The notes beneath the pieces were generated by a model. That model ran no database searches, was not told the DNA's origin, and saw nothing but the letters and a program-made list of their open reading frames with translations. A stretch of 64,000 bases of DNA from [Mycobacterium] fortunisiensis (GTDB taxonomy: Bacteria > Actinomycetota > Actinomycetes > Mycobacteriales > Mycobacteriaceae): NCBI RefSeq assembly GCF_019050325.1, contig NZ_VOMB01000026.1, positions 1 to 64,000 on the forward strand, written 5' to 3'. Every line of letters begins with the position of its first letter. Positions within the stretch are counted from its first letter, which is position 1. Both the position numbers and the translations under genes were made by a program. Shown piece after piece: positions 44,026 through 51,663 of this stretch.

Positions 44026-44688
44026 GTGTCCGAGCATGCCTTCAGCCCCGACGAACGCCGTGCCGTCTACCGGGCCATCGCCGAACGTCGTGACATGCGC
44101 CAGTTCGTCCCCGGCAGCACCGTGGCACCGGAGGTCCTGGGTCGGCTGTTGCAGGCGGCCCACGCCGCGCCCAGTGTCGGCCTGATGCAGCCGTGGCGGT
44201 TCATCCGGATCACCGATGACGCGTTGCGCACCAAGATCCATGCACTCGTCGACGAAGAGCGCGTCCGCACCGCCGACGCGCTGGGTTCGCGCGGCGACGA
44301 ATTCCTGGCACTGAAGGTCGAGGGCATCCTCGACTGCGCCGAACTGTTCGTCGTCGCGCTCGGCGAAAACCGCGACCGGCACATCTTCGGCCGCCGCACA
44401 CTCCCCCAGATGGACCTGGCCTCGGTGTCGTGCGCCATCCAGAACATGTGGCTGGCCGCCCGCGCCGAGGGCCTGGGCATGGGCTGGGTGTCGATCTTCG
44501 AGCCACTGCCGCTGGCGGAGTTGATGGGCATGCCCGGTGACGCCGAACCGGTAGCGATCCTGTGCCTGGGCCCGGTACCCGAATTCCCGGATCGGCCGGT
44601 GCTGGAGATCGAGCACTGGACCGTCGGACGCCCACTGCCCGAATTCGTCTCGGAGAACGGCTGGCCCGACGACTCTAAGCTGGGTTGA
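44026..44688 (+). CDS. bluB: 5,6-dimethylbenzimidazole synthase BluB
   Basis: The 220-residue nitroreductase-fold enzyme has RDMRQFVPGSTVAPEVLGRLLQAAHAAPSVGLMQPWRF and AARAEGLGMGWVSIFEP, typical of BluB, which breaks down FMNH2 to the lower ligand of vitamin B12. GTG 44026 is the start. It is downstream of the COG0523 GTPase and overlaps pxpA by one base. Its presence in a zinc-regulated unit suggests the upstream chaperone relates to a cobalt/B12 or zinc enzyme link, an inference. Confidence 0.85.
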   Translation: MSEHAFSPDERRAVYRAIAERRDMRQFVPGSTVAPEVLGRLLQAAHAAPSVGLMQPWRFIRITDDALRTKIHALVDEERVRTADALGSRGDEFLALKVEGILDCAELFVVALGENRDRHIFGRRTLPQMDLASVSCAIQNMWLAARAEGLGMGWVSIFEPLPLAELMGMPGDAEPVAILCLGPVPEFPDRPVLEIEHWTVGRPLPEFVSENGWPDDSKLG

Positions 44689-45449
44689 TGCCGTCAAATG
44701 TCGACCTCAACGCCGACCTGGGGGAAAGCTTCGGGATCTGGCAGCTCGGTGACGACGAGTCCATGCTCGGCCTGGTCACCAGCGCCAACGTGGCGTGCGG
44801 CCTGCACGCCGGTGACCCCGCACTGCTGGTCCGCACCTGCCGATCGGCTGCCCGGCACGGCGTCCGCATCGGGGCACAGGTCAGCTACCGCGACCTCACC
44901 GGGTTCGGCCGGCGCTTCATCGACGTCGAACCCGACGAGCTGACGGCCGACGTCATCTATCAGATCGGCGCACTACAGGCCATCGCGCACTCGGTGGGAG
45001 CCGACGTCAGCTACGTCAAACCCCATGGCGCGCTGTACAACGCGATCGTCAGACACAAGGAGCAGGCCGCCGCAGTGGCCGCCGCCGTACATGCCGTCGA
45101 CCCGGAATTGCCGGTGCTCGGATTGGCCGGCTCGGCGTTTTTCGACGAGGCGGACAAGCTGGGCCTGCGCACGGTCGCCGAGGCTTTCGCCGACCGCGCC
45201 TATCAACCCGACGGCACCCTGGTGTCCCGCCGCGAAGCCGGCGCGGTACTGCACGACGCCGCCGAGATCGCCGACCGGGTGGCCCGCATGGTCACCACCG
45301 GGCAGGTGACGGCGGTGGACGGCAGCACCATCGGAATCACCGTCGAATCCGTTTGCGTACACGGTGATTCGCCAGGCGCGGTGGAGATCGCCACCGCCGT
45401 GCGCGAGCGGCTGCTCGCCGAGGGCACCGAACTGTCCGCCTTCAGCTAG
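44688..45449 (+). CDS. pxpA: 5-oxoprolinase subunit A (LamB/YcsF family)
   Basis: This 253-residue protein opens MPSNVDLNADLGESFGIW and contains SANVACGLHAGDPALL, YVKPHGALYN, and DRAYQPDGTLVSR, all diagnostic of PxpA. PxpA works with PxpB and PxpC to open 5-oxoproline to glutamate with ATP; those partners are not here. ATG at 44688 overlaps the bluB stop. Zinc or another metal use is possible from the His and Asp residues but unproven. Confidence 0.87.
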   Translation: MPSNVDLNADLGESFGIWQLGDDESMLGLVTSANVACGLHAGDPALLVRTCRSAARHGVRIGAQVSYRDLTGFGRRFIDVEPDELTADVIYQIGALQAIAHSVGADVSYVKPHGALYNAIVRHKEQAAAVAAAVHAVDPELPVLGLAGSAFFDEADKLGLRTVAEAFADRAYQPDGTLVSRREAGAVLHDAAEIADRVARMVTTGQVTAVDGSTIGITVESVCVHGDSPGAVEIATAVRERLLAEGTELSAFS

Positions 45450-45470
45450 CCTAGCCTCCCGCGCTTTATC

Positions 45471-45494
45471 GGTAATGATTACCATTTTCATATG
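45471..45494. promoter_or_regulatory. Putative Zur box 3
   Basis: The core GTAATGATTACCATTTTCAT aligns with box 4 (AATGAT-N-A-N-C-N-TTTTCA). It covers the ATG at 45492 of the next gene, either repressing a leaderless message or arguing for a later start (45537). Confidence 0.65.
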
Positions 45495-46037
45495 CCCCCA
45501 TACTTTCGCGCCCGCGCACGGCTGAAAATCGCCGCCATGGTTTCCTACGTCCGGCTTCTCCGGCTGATCGTCGTCGTCGCCGAGTGGTGGCCGGTCTCCT
45601 GGCCGAACCGGCCGCTCAAGCCGGCCGCGTCGGTGGCCGACGTGTCCACCGATGTGCTGCGACGACCATTTCCACCGCTGCCCGAGGGCCGGGCACCGGA
45701 AATCTCCTTGCCCGACATGCTGATCCGGGTCGCCCAGGACAGTGCCGGCACCCTGGACAACCGCACGGTCACGGTGTCCGGTTTCACGATGCGCGACGGT
45801 GACCGCACGGATCTGGCGCGGGTGGTGATCATCTGCTGTGCCGCCGACGCGCAGCTGGCCCGCATCCACCTTTCCGGGCCGGCGGCCGCCCAGCTGGCCG
45901 GTTACCCGGAGAACACCTGGGTCAGGGTCGAGGGCACGATACCTGCGGGACAGAGCGATTCGAGCCGTAGCACCATTCCGACGATGGCGGCCCACAACGC
46001 CGTACGCACCGATCCCCCCGAGCGGCCCTACGCTTAG
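45492..46037 (+). CDS. TIGR03943/DUF1980-like protein, possibly shortened
   Basis: The 181-residue product resembles the C-terminal part of TIGR03943 proteins: RAPEISLPDMLIRVAQDSAGTLDNRTVTVSGF, ARVVIICCAADAQ, and WVRVEGTIPAGQ. The usual N-terminal membrane helices and the partner permease are missing; only a short hydrophobic patch (YVRLLRLIVVV) is left. These proteins often lie in Zur regulons. ATG 45492 lies in the Zur-like box; ATG 45537 (166 residues) is an alternative. It converges with rpsR with 9 bases between. Confidence 0.6.
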   Translation: MPPYFRARARLKIAAMVSYVRLLRLIVVVAEWWPVSWPNRPLKPAASVADVSTDVLRRPFPPLPEGRAPEISLPDMLIRVAQDSAGTLDNRTVTVSGFTMRDGDRTDLARVVIICCAADAQLARIHLSGPAAAQLAGYPENTWVRVEGTIPAGQSDSSRSTIPTMAAHNAVRTDPPERPYA

Positions 46038-46046
46038 CCGCGTGAT

Positions 46047-46310
46047 TCAGCGGGTGTTGGCGTATGGCAGCAGCGCCATCTCTCTGGCGTTCTTGATCGC
46101 CGTGGCGACTTGACGCTGCTGTTGCGGGGTCAGTCCGGTGACACGTCGAGATCTGATCTTGCCCCGCTCGCTGATGAACGTCCGCAGCATTTGGACATCC
46201 TTGTAGTCGACCTCGGTGACGCCGAGCGCAGCAAGCTGGTTGCGCTTGGGCTTCTTCAGTTCGACTGCCGGAGAGTATTTCTTGAGATTCTTTCTGGATT
46301 TCGGCGCCAT
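46047..46310 (-). CDS. rpsR: Alternative ribosomal protein S18 (zinc-free)
   Basis: The 87-residue S18 reads MAPKSRKNLKKYSPAVELKKPKRNQLAALG with VDYKDVQMLRTFISERGKI; it has no Cys, the C-minus form used under zinc limitation. ATG 46310 overlaps the rpsN stop (TGATG). Last gene of rpmB-rpmG-rpsN-rpsR. The housekeeping, Cys-containing copy would lie elsewhere. Confidence 0.93.
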   Translation of the reverse strand: MAPKSRKNLKKYSPAVELKKPKRNQLAALGVTEVDYKDVQMLRTFISERGKIRSRRVTGLTPQQQRQVATAIKNAREMALLPYANTR

Positions 46311-46615
46311 CACCAGCTCGACTTCCGCACGCCGGGCAGCTCACCGCGGTGCGCCAACTCCCGTACCCGGACCCGCGACAGACCGAACTTGCGCAGGTGC
46401 CCGCGTGGCCGGCCGTCGACGGCGTCGCGGTTGCGCAGTCGCACCGGGCTGGAATCCCGCGGGAGGCGTTGCAGCGCAGAGACGGCGGCGGCCTTCTCGT
46501 CGCGGGTGCTCACCGGATTCCGGATGATCTCCTTGAGTGCGGCGCGGCGTTCGGCATGACGCGCCACCAGTTCACGGCGTTTGTCGTTCTTGACGATCTT
46601 GGACTTCTTGGCCAT
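46310..46615 (-). CDS. rpsN: Alternative ribosomal protein S14 (zinc-free)
   Basis: This 101-residue long-form S14 (MAKKSKIVKNDKRRELVARHAERRAALKEI, RPRGHLRKFGLSRVRVRELAHRGELPGVRKSSW) lacks the two CxxC pairs of the short zinc-binding S14. Start overlaps the rpmG stop by one base. It replaces the zinc version when Zur is released. Confidence 0.94.
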   Translation of the reverse strand: MAKKSKIVKNDKRRELVARHAERRAALKEIIRNPVSTRDEKAAAVSALQRLPRDSSPVRLRNRDAVDGRPRGHLRKFGLSRVRVRELAHRGELPGVRKSSW

Positions 46616-46779
46616 CAGCGCTCCTCGCGGAAGTCGACGTGGCGGCGGACCACCGGGTCGTACTTGCGCAACACGATCCGGTCCGGGTCGTTGCGCCGGT
46701 TCTTGCGGGTGACGTAGGTGTAGCCGGTGCCGGCAGTGGATTTCAGCTTCACGATCGGGCGAATGTCGGTGCGGGCCAT
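46615..46779 (-). CDS. rpmG: Alternative ribosomal protein L33 (zinc-free)
   Basis: This 54-residue L33 starts MARTDIRPIVKLKSTAGTGY, contains YVTRKNRRNDPDRIVLRKYDP and ends HVDFREER. It has no Cys, the C-minus form. It is too short for a routine length cutoff but is bounded by one-base overlaps with rpmB upstream and rpsN downstream, which fixes start and stop. Confidence 0.94.
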   Translation of the reverse strand: MARTDIRPIVKLKSTAGTGYTYVTRKNRRNDPDRIVLRKYDPVVRRHVDFREER

Positions 46780-47015
46780 CAGATCTTCTGCCCTTGGCTA
46801 CGCAGCCGGGCCACCACGGCTTCGATGCCGTCGCGGTCGATCACCTTGATTCCCTTGGCGCTGACACGTAACCGAACCCGACGCCCCTCGGACGGCAGGT
46901 AATAGGTCTTGGTCTGGATGTTGGGGTTCCAGCGTCGACGACTGCGCTTGTGCGAGTGCGACACCGTGTTGCCGAATCCGGGCGAGCGCCCGGTCACCTG
47001 GCAATGGGCCGACAT
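46779..47015 (-). CDS. rpmB: Alternative ribosomal protein L28 (zinc-free)
   Basis: The 78-residue L28 reads MSAHCQVTGRSPGFGNTVSHSHKRSRRRWNPNIQTK; only one Cys remains, so the CxxC zinc knuckles are absent. AAGGAG precedes its ATG. It is the first gene of the leftward ribosomal set and diverges from the P-loop-less COG0523 gene across a Zur-like box. Confidence 0.94.
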   Translation of the reverse strand: MSAHCQVTGRSPGFGNTVSHSHKRSRRRWNPNIQTKTYYLPSEGRRVRLRVSAKGIKVIDRDGIEAVVARLRSQGQKI

Positions 47016-47050
47016 TGAGTCTCCTTACTCGTGAGGTAACCTGGCTTAAG

Positions 47051-47074
47051 CATAATGATAATCGTTTTCAATAG
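47051..47074. promoter_or_regulatory. Putative Zur box 4 (divergent rpmB / COG0523 gene 2)
   Basis: The core AATGATAATCGTTTTCAAT lies midway in the 75-base gap and can control both directions: the four ribosomal genes leftward, and the COG0523-like gene with rpmE rightward. Confidence 0.8.
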
Positions 47075-47090
47075 CTAGTTGGGAGGCCCG

Positions 47091-48275
47091 ATGCGCACCC
47101 CTGTTGTGCTCGTCGCCGGTCAGGGCGACGTCGATGGCGTGGCCGATCAGTTGAGCCGCGTGCCCCGGACCGCCCTGGTCCGTCACACGTATGACGGCCA
47201 GGTGGTGCTGCGGACGGTGTCCGACACCGGCGGCACCTCCGAGATGGCCCTCGAACTGGCCCACGGCTGCGTGTCCTGCACGGTTCGCAACGACCTCCTG
47301 ATCCTGCTGCGGCGTCTGCACCGCCGCAGCGATGTCGACCGCATCGTGGTGATACTGATGGGCTGGCTCGAACCCGAACCGGTGTGCTGGGCCGTCGAGA
47401 ACATCCACGTACACGTCGGCCCCGGCTACATCGACGGGCCCGCCGCTCGCGACGTCAGCATCGAGGCGGTCATCACCTGCATCGACAGCCTGGAATGGCT
47501 GCACCAGGCACTCGGCGAGGACGAACTGGCCGACGGACGCACCGTCGCCCAGGTGGCGGTCGGCCAGGCCGAGTTCGCCGACATGCTGGTGCTCACCGAA
47601 CCCGAGGCCACCACCCTGTCCGTACTGCGCCGGCTGGCGCCCCGCGCGCGGCTCACGGTCGGCACCGAACAGGTCGAGATGGCGCTGGCCCACCTGGAGC
47701 CGGACAGCCGGCGCGGCCGCGCGACGTCGCCCCACGATCCGCTGCTGGCCGGACAACCCCCGCTGGACCAGGACGGTGAAGTCGGCATCGTCGAGTTCAC
47801 CGCGCGGCGGCCGTTCCATCCACAGCGACTCCACGCCGCCATCGATCTGTTGCTCGACGGGGTGGTCCGCACCCGCGGCCGGGCCTGGCTGGCCAACCGG
47901 CCGGCCGATGTGATGTGGATCGAATCTGCCGGCGGCGGACTGCATTTCCACAACGCCGGCCGGTGGCTGGCAGCGATGGACTCGGGCGAACGGGCCTACG
48001 CCGACCCAGAACGGTTGGCCATGGCCGCCATCGACTGGGATGACACGTTCGGCGACCGGCACGTATCCCTGACGGTCCTGGTCTGCGGCGCCCGGCCCGA
48101 CGAGATCACCGACGCGCTCGGCGGCGCGCTGCTCACCGACGAAGAACTCGCCCGGCCCGGCCAGTGGGCCCACTATGCCGACCCGTTCGGCGACTGGCAC
48201 GAAGACCCGTGCGAGGACCAGGCCGGCGCCGACGAAGCCGCAGCGCCCGGCCACCACGAAGGAGGACAACCGTGA
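47091..48275 (+). CDS. P-loop-less COG0523 (CobW-like) protein, Rv0106-type
   Basis: The 394-residue protein aligns along its length with COG0523 GTPases and matches my memory of Rv0106, but the P-loop position reads LVAGQGDVDGVADQ with no GKT, and the guanine motif is LVLTEPE in place of NKxD. The metal motif is CVSC (Cys60, Cys63). It should not bind GTP in the usual way. It is co-transcribed with rpmE (GTGA overlap) and diverges from zinc-free rpmB, so a role in zinc-starved ribosomes, such as the recruitment factor MRF reported for M. smegmatis, is possible but not established here. Confidence 0.85.
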   Translation: MRTPVVLVAGQGDVDGVADQLSRVPRTALVRHTYDGQVVLRTVSDTGGTSEMALELAHGCVSCTVRNDLLILLRRLHRRSDVDRIVVILMGWLEPEPVCWAVENIHVHVGPGYIDGPAARDVSIEAVITCIDSLEWLHQALGEDELADGRTVAQVAVGQAEFADMLVLTEPEATTLSVLRRLAPRARLTVGTEQVEMALAHLEPDSRRGRATSPHDPLLAGQPPLDQDGEVGIVEFTARRPFHPQRLHAAIDLLLDGVVRTRGRAWLANRPADVMWIESAGGGLHFHNAGRWLAAMDSGERAYADPERLAMAAIDWDDTFGDRHVSLTVLVCGARPDEITDALGGALLTDEELARPGQWAHYADPFGDWHEDPCEDQAGADEAAAPGHHEGGQP

Positions 48276-48535
48276 AACCGCACATCCACCCCGACTACCA
48301 CCCCGTGGTGTTCCAGGACGCCGCGACGGGAACCCAGTTCCTGACCCGGTCGACGGCCACCAGCGCGCGCACCATCGAGTGGGCCACCGCCGAGGGGGTG
48401 CAGACGTATCCGCTGATCGTCGTCGACATCACCAGCGACTCCCACCCGTTCTGGACCGGCTCGGCGCGGCACATCGACGCCGCCGGTCAGGTGGAGAAGT
48501 TCCGCCGCCGCTACGGCGGATCCCCGCGCCGCTAG
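48272..48535 (+). CDS. rpmE: Ribosomal protein L31 type B (zinc-free)
   Basis: The 87-residue L31 (MKPHIHPDYHPVVFQDAATGTQFLTRST, DITSDSHPFWTG) is the type B form without the Cys residues of zinc-binding L31. GTG 48272 has AAGGAGGA upstream and overlaps the COG0523 stop. It completes the set of five C-minus ribosomal proteins. Confidence 0.94.
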   Translation: MKPHIHPDYHPVVFQDAATGTQFLTRSTATSARTIEWATAEGVQTYPLIVVDITSDSHPFWTGSARHIDAAGQVEKFRRRYGGSPRR

Positions 48536-48550
48536 CTTTAGGGTGGGCCC

Positions 48551-49477
48551 ATGCGGCTCAAGCCCGGCCGGCCCGCCCTGGCCCCCTACGCGCGGTACTT
48601 CGACGTGCCGTCGGGCACGCCACAGTCCCCGGTCACCGTCACCTGGGCCGGCGTCAGCACCCTGCTGGTCGATGACGGCTCCTCGGCGCTGCTCACCGAC
48701 GGGTTCTTCTCGCGGCCGCCACTGCTGCGCGTCGGTATCGGCAAGCTGGCGCCGTCACTCCCCCGCATCGACGGCTGCCTGGCCCGGCTCGGCATCGACA
48801 AGCTCGATGCCGTGCTGCCGGTGCACTCCCACTTCGACCACGCGATGGATTCGGCCGTGGTGGCCGGGCGCACCGGTGCCCAGCTGGTGGGCGGCACGTC
48901 GACGGCGCACGTCGGCACCGGGGGCGGTCTGTCGCCCGATCGGATCGTCACGGTCAGCCCTGGCGAAGCAGTCACGCTCGGTTCCTACGACGTGACGCTG
49001 TTCGAGTCCGAACACTGCCCACCCGACCGGTTTCCCGGCCACATCACCACGCCCGTCGTGCCCCCGGTCAGGACGTCGGCCTACCGGTGCGGCGAGGCCT
49101 GGTCGACCCTGATCGGCCACCGGCCCAGCGGCCACCGGCTGCTGATCGTCGGCAGTGCCGGCGCGGTGCCAGGCGCGTTGGACGGCCGGCGCGCCGACGT
49201 GGTCTACCTCGGGGTCGGCCAACTCGGCCTGCAACCCGAGCCCTACCTCGTCGACTACTGGACCCACACCGTGCGTGCGGTCGGCGCCCGACGGGTGGTG
49301 CTGATCCACTGGGACGACTTCTTCCGCCCCCTGCACAAACCGTTGCGCGCCTTGCCGTATGCCGGTGACGATCTCGACGCCTCGATGCAGGTGCTGACCC
49401 GGCTGGCCGAAACCGACGGGGTGCGCCTGCATCTGCCCACAGTGTGGCAGCGCACCGACCCGTGGAGCGCACCCTGA
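48551..49477 (+). CDS. MBL-fold metallo-hydrolase (Rv3577-like)
   Basis: The 308-residue metallo-beta-lactamase fold protein has THxHxD replaced by the variant VHSHFDHAMDS, with later His in ESEHCPPD and LIHWDDF. It resembles UlaG/NAPE-PLD-like phosphodiesterases. It begins 15 bases after rpmE and matches Rv3577 in order, with the ArsB gene downstream overlapping by 16 bases. Substrate unknown. Confidence 0.82.
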   Translation: MRLKPGRPALAPYARYFDVPSGTPQSPVTVTWAGVSTLLVDDGSSALLTDGFFSRPPLLRVGIGKLAPSLPRIDGCLARLGIDKLDAVLPVHSHFDHAMDSAVVAGRTGAQLVGGTSTAHVGTGGGLSPDRIVTVSPGEAVTLGSYDVTLFESEHCPPDRFPGHITTPVVPPVRTSAYRCGEAWSTLIGHRPSGHRLLIVGSAGAVPGALDGRRADVVYLGVGQLGLQPEPYLVDYWTHTVRAVGARRVVLIHWDDFFRPLHKPLRALPYAGDDLDASMQVLTRLAETDGVRLHLPTVWQRTDPWSAP

Positions 49478-50712
49478 CGCTGATCCTCGCGCTCATCGCG
49501 CTGGCGGTGGTGCTGGCCTTTGCGATGGCGCGACCCAACGGCTGGCCGGAGGCGGTCGCGGCGGTGCCCGCGGCCGGGCTGTTGATCGTCTTCGGGGCGA
49601 TTTCGCGCGACGACGCCCTGGCCGAAACCCAGCGGCTGCTACCGGTTGTCGGTTTCCTGGCCGCCGTGCTGGTGCTGGCCCACCTGTGCGACGACGAAGG
49701 TCTGTTCCACGCCGCGGGCACGTTGATGGCCCGGGCCAGCCGAGGCGATCCCCGGCGCCTGCTGACCCGGGTGTTCGTCATCGGTGCATCCACCACCGCG
49801 GTGCTGAGCCTGGACGCCACCGTCGTGCTGCTCACTCCGGTGGTGCTGGCGACGGCGCGCACCCTGTCGATCCCGCCGCGCCCGCACGCCTATGCCAGCG
49901 CGCATCTGGCCAACACCGCGTCACTGTTGTTTCCGGTGTCGAATCTGACGAACCTGTTGGCCTTCACCGTGGCCGGGCTGTCCTTCGTCGAGTTCAGCGC
50001 GGTGATGGCGGCGCCGTGGGTGGCTGCGATCGCCGTCGAATTCGTGTTGCTGCGGCTGCTTTTCCGCCGCGAGTTGAGCCATCCGGTTGCCGAGGTGGCC
50101 CCGCCCCCGCCGGAGATACCGGTGCTCGTGCTGAGCGTGCTGGGGTTGACGCTGGCCGGGTTCGCGGTCACCTCGATGATCGGCATCTCCCCGGCCTGGG
50201 CCGCGCTGGCCGGGGCCGTGGTGCTCGGGGTCCGCAGCCTGGCCCAGCGGCGCAGCACGGTCGGCGGCATCGTCCGCGCCGTGAACCTGCCGTTCCTGGC
50301 ATTCGTGCTGTGCCTCGGCGTGGTGGTCGACGCAGTCATCCACAATGGGCTCGGCGACGTCATGCGCGGCGTACTGCCGGCCGGCGACTCATTGTCCGCA
50401 CTGCTGGGCTACGCGGTGGTGGCCGCGGTGCTGGCGAACCTGGTCAACAACCTGCCCGCGGTGCTGCTGCTGTTGCCGCTGGTGGCCGGTGCCGGACCGG
50501 CCGCAGTGCTGGCCGTGCTGATCGGCGTCAATGTCGGGCCGAACCTGACCTACGTCGGCTCACTGTCAAACCTGCTGTGGCGCAATGTTGTTCACCGAGA
50601 ATGCCTGCCGGCGAAGGTCACCGAGTTCAGCCGGGTCGGACTCGTGACGGTGCCACTGACCCTGGTGGTCGGGGTGCTGACACTCTGGGTCAGCCTCCGC
50701 ATTTTCCTGTGA
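49462..50712 (+). CDS. ArsB/NhaD-type permease (Rv3578-like)
   Basis: The 416-residue membrane protein has 11-12 hydrophobic helices, with SLDATVVLLTPVVLATAR and NLVNNLPAVLLLLPL, typical of the ArsB/SLC13 ion-transporter superfamily. M. tuberculosis names the positional equivalent arsB2, but arsenite export is not shown; no arsR or arsC is near. GTG 49462 overlaps the MBL gene; GTG 49444 is possible. Confidence 0.8.
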   Translation: MERTLTLILALIALAVVLAFAMARPNGWPEAVAAVPAAGLLIVFGAISRDDALAETQRLLPVVGFLAAVLVLAHLCDDEGLFHAAGTLMARASRGDPRRLLTRVFVIGASTTAVLSLDATVVLLTPVVLATARTLSIPPRPHAYASAHLANTASLLFPVSNLTNLLAFTVAGLSFVEFSAVMAAPWVAAIAVEFVLLRLLFRRELSHPVAEVAPPPPEIPVLVLSVLGLTLAGFAVTSMIGISPAWAALAGAVVLGVRSLAQRRSTVGGIVRAVNLPFLAFVLCLGVVVDAVIHNGLGDVMRGVLPAGDSLSALLGYAVVAAVLANLVNNLPAVLLLLPLVAGAGPAAVLAVLIGVNVGPNLTYVGSLSNLLWRNVVHRECLPAKVTEFSRVGLVTVPLTLVVGVLTLWVSLRIFL

Positions 50713-50718
50713 CGAGCG

Positions 50719-51663
50719 CTAGAGAGTCCTGCGCTGGCGGGCGATCTCGGCGAGCACCACACCCGCGGCCACCGAGGCGTTCAACGACTCCGTCGGCCCC
50801 GCCATCGGAATCGACACCACCGCATCGCACGTCTCGCGCACCAGCCGCGACAGACCCTTGCCCTCGGAACCGACCACCACGACCACCGGCCCGGTGCCCT
50901 CAAGTTCATCGAGTGTGGTGTCACCACCGGCATCCAGGCCGACGATCTGCAGACCGGCATCGGCCCAACTCTTCAGCGTCCGAGTCAGGTTCGTCGCCCG
51001 GGCCACCGGCGTTCGCGCTGCGGCCCCCGCGCTGGTGCGCCAGGCCACCGCGGTGACCGACGCCGAACGGCGCTGCGGGATCGCAACACCATGCCCACCG
51101 AACGCCGCCACCGAACGCACGATGGCACCGAGGTTGCGCGGATCGGAGATGTTGTCCAGCGCCACCAACAGCGCCGGCTCGCCAGATTCCCGGGCGGCCT
51201 TCACCAGGTCGTCGGGATGGGCGTAGTGGTACGGCGGCACCTGCAGGGCCAGCCCCTGATGCAACCCATTGGAGCTCATCCGGTCCAGGTCGTGGCGCGG
51301 CACCTCCAGGATCGAGATGCCGCGGTCGGCGGCCATCTGGACGGATTCGGTGAGCCGCTCGTCAGCCTCGGTGCCCAGCGCCACGTACAGCGCGGTGGCC
51401 GGCACCTTGGCCCGCAGGCACTCCACCACCGGGTTGCGGCCCAGCACCAGCTCGTTCTCGTCGGTCTTGCGATGCCGGCCCTGCGCCTGCCGGGCCGCCT
51501 TGGCGGCCTTCTTGGCGGCCGGGTGGTGCGGGCGCTGATCGGCGCGCGGCGTCGCACCGCGGCCCTCGAGCCCACGACGACGGACACCGCCGGACCCGAC
51601 CGTCGGCCCCTTCTTGGTCCCCGGCTTGCGCACTGCGCCGCGCCGCTGCGAATTCCCGGCCAT
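50719..51663 (-). CDS. rlmB: SpoU-family 23S rRNA 2'-O-methyltransferase (RlmB-like)
   Basis: The 314-residue protein has a basic, disordered N-terminus (about 1-70), an L30e-like substrate domain (ENELVLGRNPVVECL) and a SPOUT knot domain with LDNISDPRNLGAIVRSVAAFG, VVVGSEGKGLSRLV and IPMAGPTESLNASVAAGV, which bind SAM. It follows cysS with no gap and ends the carD operon, as Rv3579c does. Confidence 0.9.
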   Translation of the reverse strand: MAGNSQRRGAVRKPGTKKGPTVGSGGVRRRGLEGRGATPRADQRPHHPAAKKAAKAARQAQGRHRKTDENELVLGRNPVVECLRAKVPATALYVALGTEADERLTESVQMAADRGISILEVPRHDLDRMSSNGLHQGLALQVPPYHYAHPDDLVKAARESGEPALLVALDNISDPRNLGAIVRSVAAFGGHGVAIPQRRSASVTAVAWRTSAGAAARTPVARATNLTRTLKSWADAGLQIVGLDAGGDTTLDELEGTGPVVVVVGSEGKGLSRLVRETCDAVVSIPMAGPTESLNASVAAGVVLAEIARQRRTL

